In this document: piece after piece, positions 1 through 6,397 of the stretch | Layout: every line of letters begins with the position of its first letter | Position numbering within the stretch: the first letter of the stretch is position 1 | From: Bacilli bacterium | GTDB lineage: Bacteria > Bacillota_I > Bacilli_A > RF39 > UBA660 | Assembly: GCA_900771805.1 (NCBI GenBank) | Contig: CAAGPL010000053.1 | Span: 1-22,750, forward strand | Direction of reading: 5' to 3' | DNA length: 22,750 nt | Translations under genes and position numbers: made by a program | The notes under the pieces: model-generated | The model's input: only the letters and a program-made list of their open reading frames with translations | What the model was told of the DNA's origin: nothing | The model's database searches: none

Positions 1-140
1 AGAATAATAGATATGGGCATCCGAATAAAGAAGTATTAAATAATCTAGAAAACTCTAAAATATATAGAACAGATCAAGATGGAAGTATTATGTTTAAGAT
101 AAAAAATGATAAATTAGAAATAGAAACATGCAGTCCATAG
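1..140 (+). CDS. ComEC/Rec2-like metallo-beta-lactamase protein, 3' end only
   Basis: The reading frame beginning at base 3 is open from the window edge to the TAG at 138-140 and gives about 45 C-terminal residues. They contain the pattern YGHPNKEVL followed by IYRTDQDGSI. In the ComEC/Rec2 family this is the typical end of the metallo-beta-lactamase domain (GHP...L...V/IYRTDQDGxI). Known family members are either the DNA-uptake channel ComEC or free-standing MBL-fold hydrolases related to its C-terminal domain; which one applies cannot be decided because the N-terminus lies outside the window. The next gene starts 13 bases later and probably shares its transcript. A second, truncated copy of a related domain lies at 1702-1942. 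Confidence 0.75.
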   Translation, partial: NNRYGHPNKEVLNNLENSKIYRTDQDGSIMFKIKNDKLEIETCSP

Positions 141-153
141 AAAGGAGTAAGAT

Positions 154-1041
154 ATGAACTATTACAACGAGATAAAAAATAAGTTAATAGATAATGAAGT
201 TTATTCAAATGTAAAGGACTATTCGAAAGAAAGACATAAAGTTATTACATATTTTGAAATAGGGAGATTATTAACTGAGGCTGGAGGAAAATATGGAGAT
301 AATGTTATAGATGAATACTCTCAAAAATTAGTTGTTGAAGTTGGTAAAAAATATAATAGAAGAACATTATTTAGAATGAAACAATTATACAATATATTTA
401 GTAATGAAAAAGTGTCCACAGTGTGGACACAATTGACATGGAGTCATTTAAGATTATTATTCAGTTTAGAAACTGATTCTATGAATTATTATATTAAAGA
501 TACAATAAATAAAAATTTATCAGTTAGAGAATTAGAATTTAAGATTAAATCTAATGAATATGAAAGATTACCCATTGAAACTAAAAACAAATTAATACTT
601 GATGATGAAATTGAAACAACAGATTTAGTCCCCAATCCCATATTAATTAGAAATAAGAATAATATTGATATAGCCACTGAAAAAGCGTTACATAATTTAA
701 TATTAGAAGATATAGAATCATTTATGAAAGAACTCGGTAATTCATTTGCTTTTATGGGTAGTGAATATAAAATTAAAATAGGTGATAGAAATCATTATAT
801 AGATTTGTTATTATTTAATGTAAAATTTAATTGTTATGTAGTAACCGAATTAAAAGTAACAGAATTTAAAGTTGAATATATATCACAAGTTCAAAAATAC
901 ATTAACTACATAGATAAACATATAAAAGAAATAAGTAACAATAATACAATAGGAATATTAATATGTAAAAGAGAAAATAGATTTGTAATAGAATATTGCT
1001 CAGATGAGAGAATTGCTGTTAGAGAATATGAATTAGTATGA
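154..1041 (+). CDS. YhcG/DUF1016-type PD-(D/E)XK nuclease family protein
   Basis: The 295-residue product has the two-part layout of the YhcG family: an N-terminal helical DUF1016_N region (about residues 10-130, with the family-like stretch around WTQLTWSHLRLLFSLE at 91-106) and a C-terminal PD-(D/E)XK nuclease fold. Visible candidate catalytic residues are D217 in HYIDLLLF, E232 and K234 in TELKV, and Q246 in QVQKY; this matches the usual D...E-x-K...Q pattern. AGGAG at 144-148 fixes the ATG start. Family members are often found beside restriction-modification or other accessory genes, and their cellular role is not well established. It sits directly behind the ComEC-like gene and just upstream of decayed genes, so I infer an accessory insertion spot. 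The nuclease itself looks full length and intact. Confidence 0.85.
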   Translation: MNYYNEIKNKLIDNEVYSNVKDYSKERHKVITYFEIGRLLTEAGGKYGDNVIDEYSQKLVVEVGKKYNRRTLFRMKQLYNIFSNEKVSTVWTQLTWSHLRLLFSLETDSMNYYIKDTINKNLSVRELEFKIKSNEYERLPIETKNKLILDDEIETTDLVPNPILIRNKNNIDIATEKALHNLILEDIESFMKELGNSFAFMGSEYKIKIGDRNHYIDLLLFNVKFNCYVVTELKVTEFKVEYISQVQKYINYIDKHIKEISNNNTIGILICKRENRFVIEYCSDERIAVREYELV

Positions 1042-1047
1042 TATAAT
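1039..1047 (+). promoter_or_regulatory. Extended -10 promoter for the broken gene at 1069
   Basis: TGATATAAT reads as an extended -10 (TGn plus TATAAT at 1042-1047) and overlaps the TGA stop of the nuclease gene. No clear -35 is visible. It would give the interrupted gene at 1069 its own transcript with a leader of about 15 bases. Confidence 0.45.
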
Positions 1048-1068
1048 ATAGATACTGGATGGTGTTAT

Positions 1069-1638
1069 ATGAAAATTGAAGAGTTAAAAGAATTACAAGA
1101 AAAAGTAGAATAATTAATAAAAAAAAGAAATGAAGTATTAGAGATTCAAGAAGAAATAAAAAAATTAGAAGAAACAGACGAAATTAAAAAATATTTAAAT
1201 TTATTAAATTTATTCAAAGAAAAAACAACAGGAAGAAATACTGGAATTGAAAAATTTACTAACAAAAAAATTATTGATATTGCAGTAAGTAATACAACAA
1301 TAACTCCTGATGAGGAAATGTATGTATATATAGGAACGTATAAGTATAATAATGAAATTGACATTGTTCATGGCTCTTGTGATATTTTAGTAAGTAGGAA
1401 TGACCATAAAGCAAATTATGTTCTATATCAAAACTTAGAAGCTAAATATTATGAAACTGTTCAAATTCCATATACAAAAGCTGACGAATTTGAGTCTACT
1501 CATAAAATAATATTTCCACAAAACGTTGCAAATAAACAAAGATATTTTTATGATTTACAATCTGAATATTTTGAAACAATGATTTTTGAATCTCCTGAAA
1601 AAGCAAAAGAGAAAGTTAATAGATTAATAAGAAAATAG
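1069..1638 (+). pseudogene. Hypothetical gene interrupted by an in-frame TAA
   Basis: An ATG at 1069 opens a frame rich in Lys, Glu and Leu that meets TAA at 1111-1113 after 14 codons. The same frame then stays open without another stop to TAG at 1636-1638. If the TAA is read through, the product is about 189 residues: a charged coiled-coil-like N-terminus (to about residue 60) followed by a compact domain with the stretches MYVYIGTYKY, DIVHGSCDIL and QRYFYDLQSEYFETM. The TAA is one base from CAA, GAA or AAA, and the sequence either side is continuous, so a point nonsense mutation is the simplest reading. The only in-frame ATG after the stop is at 1318, giving 106 residues, but no good ribosome site precedes it. 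I do not recognise the family. Confidence 0.6.
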
Positions 1639-1651
1639 TATTAGTAAATTG

Positions 1652-1673
1652 AGGCTTAGAAATAAGTCTTTTT
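1652..1673 (+). terminator. Rho-independent terminator after the broken gene
   Basis: A seven-pair stem, AGGCTTA at 1652-1658 against TAAGTCT at 1663-1669 with one G-T pair, closes a GAAA loop and is followed by a T run. It lies 13 bases after the stop of the interrupted gene. Confidence 0.65.
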
Positions 1674-1695
1674 ATATAACATTATATTTGATTAA

Positions 1696-1968
1696 ATTCG
1701 TATGCATAAACATATGTCACTACATGGAGATTATGATCACATGGGAGAGGAGGTCAATTTAGTTAATGACTTTAAAGTAGAACAAGTAGTATTTAATTGT
1801 GGAGAGTTTAATGATTTAGAGAAAGAATTAATTAAAATATTAGATAAAAAGCAAATAAAATATTATTCATGTATTAAAGAATTAAATATAGATAATAATA
1901 AACTATATTTTTTAAATACAAAAGAATATGATAATGAAAATGAGAAAAGATTTAGCTATATTTCATAA
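1696..1968 (+). pseudogene. Truncated ComEC-like metallo-beta-lactamase fragment
   Basis: The frame from ATG 1702 contains LHGDYDHMGEEVNLVNDF, which carries the GDxDHxG part of the metal-binding motif of ComEC-type MBL domains, followed by VVFNCGEFNDLEKELI, which fits the next strand and helix of the same fold. The leading Thr-His of the usual THGDYDH motif has become Leu-His. Family resemblance ends near 1942 (residues DNENE); the last residues are unrelated, and the second half of the domain, with its later metal ligands, is missing. In-frame TAA at 1693-1695 cuts off the upstream part. It is therefore an internal piece of a second ComEC-like gene, related to the one ending at 140. Too incomplete to be a working hydrolase. 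Confidence 0.7.
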
Positions 1969-2023
1969 TGAAGGATATAAAGGATTATATAATAAGCACT
2001 TAACAAGTAGAAAATATTATTGA
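1934..2023 (+). pseudogene. Short remnant resembling DinD/BRO-type protein
   Basis: In a frame different from the preceding fragment, about 25 residues read LAIFHNEGYKGLYN before TGA at 2021-2023. This resembles the AIFxNxGYxGLYGGL segment seen in DNA-damage-inducible protein D and some BRO-type antirepressor relatives. Nothing else of such a protein is visible on either side, so I read it as a scrap left by deletions. The match is short and from memory, so the family name is tentative. Confidence 0.35.
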
Positions 2024-2204
2024 TAATAGTTATAATTTACTACAAATTAAAGATAAAATAACCTTTATAGATGATGTAATAAATTTAACAAATAAATTAC
2101 ATAAAAGTTCTAGAGCTTTTATTCTTGGGGAATTAGGGAGTAATGGAAAAATTTCATCAGTTTCAATTACACCGGAAGCATTTGAAAGAAAAAAAATAAT
2201 GTAA
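2004..2204 (+). pseudogene. C-terminal remnant of an unrecognised protein
   Basis: From 2004 a frame runs open to TAA at 2202-2204, encoding about 66 residues including LTNKLHKSSRAFILGELG and ITPEAFERKK. It reads like real protein (balanced composition, alternating hydrophobic and charged residues), but has no start codon or ribosome site, and TAA at 2001-2003 blocks extension upstream. It is probably the 3' end of a gene whose front was deleted. I do not recognise the family. The terminator at 2262-2286 may have belonged to it. Confidence 0.4.
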
Positions 2205-2261
2205 TAAATTCATGTCATAAAACTATATCTGATATGCAACAAAAATTCAAATTATACAAAA

Positions 2262-2286
2262 TAAAAAGACGTTTAGTCTTTTTTTA
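2262..2286 (+). terminator. Rho-independent terminator closing the decayed patch
   Basis: AAAAAGAC and GTCTTTTT form an eight-pair stem around a GTTTA loop, followed by further T residues. It separates the remnant region from the rmuC transcript. Confidence 0.7.
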
Positions 2287-2359
2287 ACATTAAGAATTTA
2301 AATAATTTTTTTAATACTTAAAATTATTTAAAATAAAAGATATAAGAAAGATATTTATT

Positions 2360-2378
2360 TGTTATAATATGTTATAAT
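2360..2378 (+). promoter_or_regulatory. Two overlapping extended -10 promoters for rmuC
   Basis: TGTTATAAT occurs twice, with TATAAT at 2363-2368 and again at 2373-2378, ten bases apart. Either could serve as an extended -10. The AGGAGGT-like site (GGAGGT at 2391-2396) follows just before the rmuC start. No good -35 is visible. Confidence 0.5.
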
Positions 2379-2404
2379 TAATTATAGTACGGAGGTAAAT
2401 ATAT

Positions 2405-3475
2405 ATGGAATATATAATAGTAGGATTACTTATATTAATAGTTATATTAGTTATTTTTTCTATATCTAAAAATATAAATGAAAGTAATATAACTGAAAGA
2501 TTAGGAAAACTAGAAACAAATATGATAAAAGAACTTGGTGAATTTAAAAGTAGTTTAAGTATCAATTTAAATAATGATTTTGAAAAGCTTAATGACAGGA
2601 TAGAACGTAAACTTAATATGATAAATGATCATGTTAATGAAAGATTAGATGTCAATTTTGAAAAGACTAATAAGACTTTTACTTCTGTTTTAGAAAGATT
2701 ATCAAAAATTGATGAAGCACAAAAAAAGATAGATAGTTTGTCGACTGATATAATATCTTTACAATCTATTTTAACTGATAAAAAAACTAGAGGTATTTTT
2801 GGCGAGGTTAATTTAAAACATATTTTGGTTAGTGTTTTTGGAGAGAACAATGATAAAGTTTATAAATTACAATATACATTTGAAACGGGGGTAATAGCAG
2901 ATTGTGTTTTATTTGCACCAGAACCTTTAGGAACAATTGCAATTGATTCTAAATTCCCTCTTGATAATTATAGACTTATGATTGATAAAAAAGCTGGTTT
3001 GATAGAAAGACAAAATGCTGAGAAGCAATTTAAAGTAGATGTAAAAAAACATATTGATGCTATTGCTAATAAATATATAATAGATGGCGTAACTAGTAAT
3101 CAAGCAATTATGTTTTTACCAGCAGAAGCTATTTTTGCAGAACTTAATGCTTATCATTCAGATATAATTGAATATGCATATAAAAAACGTATATGGCTTT
3201 GTTCACCAACAACATTAATGAGTACGTTAACTACTATACAATTAGTTATTAAAAATATAGAAAAAGATAAGTATACAAGTATAATTCATGAAGAATTAAA
3301 TAAACTTGCAATAGATTTTAAAAGATATAAAGAAAGATGGGATAAGTTATCTAGAAGTATAGATGCAGTAAGTCGTGATGCAAATGATATTCATATAACT
3401 ACAGATAAAATATCTAAAAGATTTGATGCAATAAATAATGTTGATAGAATTAAATTGGAAAATAATGACGATTAA
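2405..3475 (+). CDS. rmuC: RmuC family DNA recombination protein
   Basis: The 356-residue product has the RmuC layout: an N-terminal membrane anchor (residues 3-19, hydrophobic), a long coiled-coil region (about 25-120) and the RmuC nuclease-like domain (about 130-330). Recognisable family features are RGIFGEVNLKHIL, the DCVLF segment followed by AIDSKFPLDNY, FLPAEAIFAELN and the WLCSPTTLMSTL segment. RmuC is known to limit certain DNA inversions and recombination events and belongs to a PD-(D/E)XK-related superfamily; its exact reaction is unclear. GGAGGT at 2391-2396 supports this ATG. It is the first intact gene after the decayed patch and is transcribed from its own promoter. Confidence 0.9.
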   Translation: MEYIIVGLLILIVILVIFSISKNINESNITERLGKLETNMIKELGEFKSSLSINLNNDFEKLNDRIERKLNMINDHVNERLDVNFEKTNKTFTSVLERLSKIDEAQKKIDSLSTDIISLQSILTDKKTRGIFGEVNLKHILVSVFGENNDKVYKLQYTFETGVIADCVLFAPEPLGTIAIDSKFPLDNYRLMIDKKAGLIERQNAEKQFKVDVKKHIDAIANKYIIDGVTSNQAIMFLPAEAIFAELNAYHSDIIEYAYKKRIWLCSPTTLMSTLTTIQLVIKNIEKDKYTSIIHEELNKLAIDFKRYKERWDKLSRSIDAVSRDANDIHITTDKISKRFDAINNVDRIKLENNDD

Positions 3476-3476
3476 A

Positions 3477-3505
3477 TTGACAAAGACTTATTATAATGCT
3501 ATTAT
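3477..3505 (+). promoter_or_regulatory. Sigma-A type promoter (TTGACA-17-TATTAT)
   Basis: TTGACA at 3477-3482 is followed after exactly 17 bases by TATTAT at 3500-3505. Transcription would start near 3512, leaving a leader of about 48 bases before the hypothetical gene at 3560. The TATAAT at 3492 is only nine bases from TTGACA and is less likely to pair with it. Confidence 0.65.
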
Positions 3506-3559
3506 TGTTCTCGTGCCTTAAAAAAAGTAGTAAATACTAAATGAAAGGATATGATACAT

Positions 3560-3970
3560 ATGGCATTAAATAAAGTGGTATCAAAAGGTAAATTTTTAAC
3601 TAGAGAAGAATGTTTGGAAAAAGTAAAAAAGTATAAAAAGGAAAACAATTTGAAACTTTCAGAAGAAGAAATATTTAATTTTCACTTAGAAAGTGTTTTA
3701 AATTTTAATAACAATAAAAAAGTTATAGAATTTGATTTATCAAACTCAAATAAAGAAAAAATATTAAAAGAGGCTTTAAATACTAATAATGATATTGTTA
3801 TTACCTCAAGTGGTCTTTTAGGAGATTTAGATAAATATTATAAATTATATTCAATAAGAGAAATAATAGAACAGAATCCAAATTATAAAAATGATGTTTC
3901 TTTTGAAGAAAATTTTGAAGATGATGGATTTACATTCAGATCTAGTTTATGTATAAGAAAAAACGGATAA
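3560..3970 (+). CDS. Hypothetical protein (136 aa)
   Basis: A soluble, charged protein with no signal peptide or membrane segment. I do not recognise a family. The first third is Lys-rich and helical (LTREECLEKVKKYKKENN). The middle has an alternating hydrophobic strand-like stretch (NDIVITSSGLLGDLDKYY). The end is acidic (FEENFEDDGF) and then basic. ATG at 3560 is chosen over ATG at 3551 because AAAGG at 3545-3549 is ten bases from the former and touches the latter. It has a well-formed promoter of its own, and its stop codon is built into a bidirectional terminator shared with the convergent RNHCP gene. Confidence 0.75.
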   Translation: MALNKVVSKGKFLTREECLEKVKKYKKENNLKLSEEEIFNFHLESVLNFNNNKKVIEFDLSNSNKEKILKEALNTNNDIVITSSGLLGDLDKYYKLYSIREIIEQNPNYKNDVSFEENFEDDGFTFRSSLCIRKNG

Positions 3971-3991
3971 TTAAAAATTTATCCGTTTTTT
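3958..3991. terminator. Bidirectional terminator between convergent genes
   Basis: AAAAAACGGATAA at 3958-3970 pairs perfectly with TTATCCGTTTTTT at 3979-3991 around an eight-base loop. A-tracts on one side and T-tracts on the other let it work on both strands. It contains the stop codons of both flanking genes. Confidence 0.85.
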
Positions 3992-4281
3992 GATAATTCA
4001 ATTATTATGTTTATATCATCATCATTTGCCATTATATTTTTATGTAATTTTTTGCATTTTTCACATTCGTATATTATTTTATAGGTATTCTTAAATTTTT
4101 CTATTTTTATTGGCTTAAGCATACCTTTACATGTATTTAATCTATCTCCAGGATTAATATCAACATGTTTAGAATAAAGACAATACGGACAATGATCTCT
4201 TGCAGTATATTTTAATTTTTCAACATATTTATTACAATTTTCACAAATAAAATTTTCATCTATCATAGTAAATTTTTTCAT
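3979..4281 (-). CDS. RNHCP domain zinc-binding protein
   Basis: The 100-residue product carries the RNHCP signature: C13-x2-C16, then RDHCPYCLYSKHVD (C31, C34), then the family-like PGDR and C51 in TCKGMLKPI. A final C73-x2-C76 pair lies near the C-terminus (YECEKCKKLH). The name-giving motif reads RDHCP here instead of RNHCP. The Cys pairs suggest two zinc ribbons. The family has no established function. A good AGGTGA site precedes the ATG at 4281. The gene stands alone on the minus strand, back to back with the scpA promoter. Confidence 0.85.
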   Translation of the reverse strand: MKKFTMIDENFICENCNKYVEKLKYTARDHCPYCLYSKHVDINPGDRLNTCKGMLKPIKIEKFKNTYKIIYECEKCKKLHKNIMANDDDINIIIELSKNG

Positions 4282-4301
4282 AACTAGTCACCTACTTAAT
4301 A

Positions 4302-4310
4302 AGTATAACA
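4302..4310 (-). promoter_or_regulatory. Extended -10 promoter for the RNHCP gene
   Basis: On the minus strand TGTTATACT gives an extended -10, with the TATACT complement at 4302-4307. It sits in the 85-base divergent region shared with the scpA promoter. Confidence 0.45.
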
Positions 4311-4334
4311 AATATTTTAAATCTTGTCTAAATA

Positions 4335-4343
4335 TGTTATAAT
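4335..4343 (+). promoter_or_regulatory. Extended -10 promoter for scpAB
   Basis: TGTTATAAT with TATAAT at 4338-4343, about 24 bases before the scpA start. TTGTCT at 4324 is only eight bases upstream, too close for a -35, so the extended -10 probably carries recognition. Confidence 0.5.
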
Positions 4344-4366
4344 TATTAAGGAAATTAGGTGAAAAA

Positions 4367-5101
4367 ATGAATAATGAAGAAAAATGTATAGTAACTATAG
4401 ATAATTTTGATGGTCCATTAGATCTTTTATTGCACCTAATTAAAGAAGAAGATATTGATATTTATGATATAAAAATAGAAGATATAACTAAACAATATCT
4501 AAATTATATTAAGAGAATGAAAGAACTTAATTTAGAGATTGCAAGTGAGTATTTAGTTATGGCTTCAGAACTTATTGAAATGAAATCTAAAATGTTACTT
4601 CCTAAAAAGAAAGAACAAGATGAGGATAACTATGAAGAAGATCCAAGAGAAATTTTAATAGAAAGATTGCTTGCTTATAAAAAATATAAAGAAGTAACTA
4701 ATAATTTTAAAGATTTAGAATTATCAAGAAAACTTATTTTAACTAAAGAACCAGAAAATTTAAGTTATTATGCTAAAGAAGAAGAAAAAAAAGAAGAACT
4801 TGGTATAAATGATTTGATTGAAGCTTTTAATGCTATTTTAAAAAGAAAAGAATTAGATAGTCCACTTGCAACTAAAATAACAAAAAAAGAATTATCTGTA
4901 ACTGAAAAGGTTAGTAAGATTAAAAATATATTAAAACAAAAAAAGAAAATAAATTTTGAAGAAATTTTTGAGGTATCAACAAAAGAAGAAGTTATAATAA
5001 GTTTTTTATCTATTTTAGAAATGGTTAAAAAAGATGAAATAATATTAATTCAAGATAAGAATTTTAGTAATATTGTAATTTCTTTAAAAGAGGGTGTATA
5101 A
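4367..5101 (+). CDS. scpA: Segregation and condensation protein A
   Basis: ScpA is the kleisin subunit of the bacterial condensin (with SMC and ScpB) and bridges the SMC heads during chromosome compaction and segregation. The 244-residue product starts its kleisin domain with FDGPLDLLLHLIKEEDIDIYD (residues about 13-33), the most conserved stretch of the family, followed by LEIASEYLVMASELIEMKS. The middle is a charged helical linker (about 85-190), and the C-terminal winged-helix region (about 195-240) contains VIISFLSILEMVKKDEI. Length is normal for the family. AGGTG at 4357-4361 precedes the ATG. The scpB gene follows after one base, the classic arrangement. Confidence 0.95.
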   Translation: MNNEEKCIVTIDNFDGPLDLLLHLIKEEDIDIYDIKIEDITKQYLNYIKRMKELNLEIASEYLVMASELIEMKSKMLLPKKKEQDEDNYEEDPREILIERLLAYKKYKEVTNNFKDLELSRKLILTKEPENLSYYAKEEEKKEELGINDLIEAFNAILKRKELDSPLATKITKKELSVTEKVSKIKNILKQKKKINFEEIFEVSTKEEVIISFLSILEMVKKDEIILIQDKNFSNIVISLKEGV

Positions 5102-5102
5102 A

Positions 5103-5663
5103 ATGAAAGTTGGAATATTAGAGGGTCTTCTTTTTGTTACAGGAGAAGATGGTTTATCTTTAGAAGAGATAGAAAATATATTAGATATTTCTTCTTTAGA
5201 TGCGTTAGACTTAATAGATAAATATAAAAAATCATTAGAATCTTTAGATAGAGGAATTAAATTAGTATATTTAGGTAATAAGTATAAATTAGCAACTAAA
5301 GAGGAGCATAAAAAATATTATGAATTATTAGTAGATAAAGTTATAAGTTCAACACTTTCACAATCAGCTTTAGAAGTACTTGCAATTATTGCATATAATG
5401 ATTCTATTACAGTAGGGCAAATAGATGAGATAAGAGGAGTTTCATCAAGAGATATGGTAAGAAAATTATTATTTAAAGGTTTAATAGATGTAGCTGGAAA
5501 AAGTAACTTACCTGGTAAACCAATGCTTTATAAAACAACTAATAAGTTTTTAGATTACTTTAATTTATCTTCTAAAGAAGATTTGCCAAATATAAATATT
5601 GATGAGAAACTAACTGATGAAGAAAAAGATTTATTTATTTCTAAATATAAAGAAACAGAATAG
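5103..5663 (+). CDS. scpB: Segregation and condensation protein B
   Basis: ScpB dimers bind the ScpA linker and complete the SMC-ScpAB condensin complex. The 186-residue product has the family's two winged-helix domains: an N-terminal one beginning GILEGLLFVTGEDGLSLEEI and a second with LSQSALEVLAIIAYNDSIT and VDEIRG-like IDEIRGVSS. The ATG at 5103 is chosen because the scpA tail supplies AGAGGGTG at 5089-5096 as its ribosome site; a GTG at 5094 would lie inside that site. It overlaps no coding of scpA (one-base gap) and is followed by a bidirectional terminator. Confidence 0.95.
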   Translation: MKVGILEGLLFVTGEDGLSLEEIENILDISSLDALDLIDKYKKSLESLDRGIKLVYLGNKYKLATKEEHKKYYELLVDKVISSTLSQSALEVLAIIAYNDSITVGQIDEIRGVSSRDMVRKLLFKGLIDVAGKSNLPGKPMLYKTTNKFLDYFNLSSKEDLPNINIDEKLTDEEKDLFISKYKETE

Positions 5664-5671
5664 ATTTAATT

Positions 5672-5708
5672 AAAAAAGGTAGCAAATTAGTTTTTGCAAC
5701 CTTTTTTA
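5672..5708. terminator. Bidirectional terminator, scpB and convergent hypothetical gene
   Basis: AAAAAAGGT-A-GCAAA pairs with TTTGC-A-ACCTTTTTT with one A-A mismatch. A-rich and T-rich flanks suit termination on both strands. The minus-strand stop codon at 5687-5689 lies inside it. Confidence 0.75.
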
Positions 5709-6130
5709 TATTTATTGTAAATTTCTAATAACAGTCTTGGTGAATATTCATCATCAAGTCTTTTTATTTCTTGTTCAAACTTTGTGCTTAATTTATTATT
5801 TTCATTTCCCATAATATAGCTTATATACCTATGATAATCATAGAATTCTTTTGTTTTACCAGTTAGTTTAGCTTCACTATAAGTTAAATCAAATCCACTA
5901 AACTGCTTTAAAAACTCTATATCATTACTACTATAAATAATATCTTTTTTTTCATTATTTGCATTTTCTATTTTTTCTTTTATTTTTAATAAGTCATTTT
6001 TTAGTCTTGTATAATAATAAATTTTACTTTTAGCTTCTTTGTTTTTTAAAAAAGCTTTTGCTTCTTTATTTGACCCATAAAGTAAAGTAAAGAATTCTTT
6101 CTTTTCTAATTCCTTTTCATATTTATTCAT
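5687..6130 (-). CDS. Hypothetical helical protein (147 aa)
   Basis: A highly charged Lys/Glu-rich soluble protein that is probably almost all helical. No family is recognised. Visible stretches include EKKEFFTLLYGSNKEAKAF near the start, a coiled-coil-like LLKIKEKIENANNEKKD in the middle, and FDLTYSEAKLTGKTKEFYDY followed by a helical tail. There is no signal peptide or membrane segment. AAAAAGGTGG upstream of the ATG at 6128-6130 supports the start. It stands alone on the minus strand between scpB and the tRNA-Leu gene. Confidence 0.7.
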   Translation of the reverse strand: MNKYEKELEKKEFFTLLYGSNKEAKAFLKNKEAKSKIYYYTRLKNDLLKIKEKIENANNEKKDIIYSSNDIEFLKQFSGFDLTYSEAKLTGKTKEFYDYHRYISYIMGNENNKLSTKFEQEIKRLDDEYSPRLLLEIYNKYKKGCKN

Positions 6131-6158
6131 ATTTAAACCACCTTTTTAATAGTTGTTT

Positions 6159-6167
6159 ATTCTATCA
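6159..6167 (-). promoter_or_regulatory. Extended -10 promoter for the minus-strand hypothetical gene
   Basis: On the minus strand TGATAGAAT provides an extended -10, with TAGAAT complementary to 6159-6164, about 30 bases upstream of the start codon. Confidence 0.4.
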
Positions 6168-6185
6168 CAAAATAATTAAAAAAGC

Positions 6186-6213
6186 AAAAAAAGACTTTAA
6201 TATAAGTCTTTTT
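6186..6213 (-). terminator. Terminator after tRNA-Leu
   Basis: AAAAAGACTT and AAGTCTTTTT form a ten-pair stem around TAATAT, downstream of the tRNA on the minus strand and followed there by a T-rich stretch. The stem is symmetrical, so it could also stop plus-strand transcription. Confidence 0.7.
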
Positions 6214-6221
6214 GTTTTTTT

Positions 6222-6308
6222 TGGTACCGGTAGTCGGGCTTGAACCGACACGGTATTACTACCACAAGATTTTGAGTCTAGCGCGTCTACCAATTCCGCC
6301 ATACCGGC
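6222..6308 (-). tRNA. tRNA-Leu (anticodon CAA)
   Basis: Read on the minus strand the gene is 87 bases, with a seven-pair acceptor stem (GCCGGTA against TACCGGT, including one G-T pair), encoded CCA, D-arm, anticodon loop CTCAAAA giving CAA, a long variable arm and the T-loop GGTTCAAGC. The long variable arm and the anticodon identify a class II tRNA-Leu reading UUG. It has its own promoter and terminator. Confidence 0.95.
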
Positions 6309-6320
6309 ATCAACAATAAA

Positions 6321-6329
6321 ATTATATCA
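6321..6329 (-). promoter_or_regulatory. Extended -10 promoter for tRNA-Leu
   Basis: On the minus strand TGATATAAT lies with TATAAT complementary to 6321-6326, about 12 bases upstream of the mature tRNA 5' end at 6308. No strong -35 is visible. Confidence 0.5.
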
Positions 6330-6368
6330 TATTTATTACTATTTTTCTATAAAGTTTTTAAAAAATAA

Positions 6369-6377
6369 TGATATAAT
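6369..6377 (+). promoter_or_regulatory. Extended -10 promoter for murC
   Basis: TGATATAAT with TATAAT at 6372-6377, 20 bases before the murC start. It lies back to back with the tRNA-Leu promoter. Confidence 0.5.
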
Positions 6378-6397
6378 TAACATAGAGGTGAATTAAT

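Noticed and set aside
1111..1113. Alternative genetic code as explanation for the in-frame stop
   Set aside because: TAA is used as a normal stop in most genes here, and Trp is coded by TGG while TGA ends the gene at 1039-1041, so no recoding is indicated.
2004..2204. Intact small gene or antitoxin
   Set aside because: There is no start codon or ribosome site, and a stop directly precedes the open frame, so it is called a remnant.
1..2290. Mobile element (IS or integrase) as cause of the decayed patch
   Set aside because: No transposase or recombinase fragment, terminal inverted repeat or target-site duplication could be seen.
3477..3497. TTGACA paired with the nearest TATAAT
   Set aside because: The spacer is only nine bases; TATTAT at 3500 with a 17-base spacer is the better partner.
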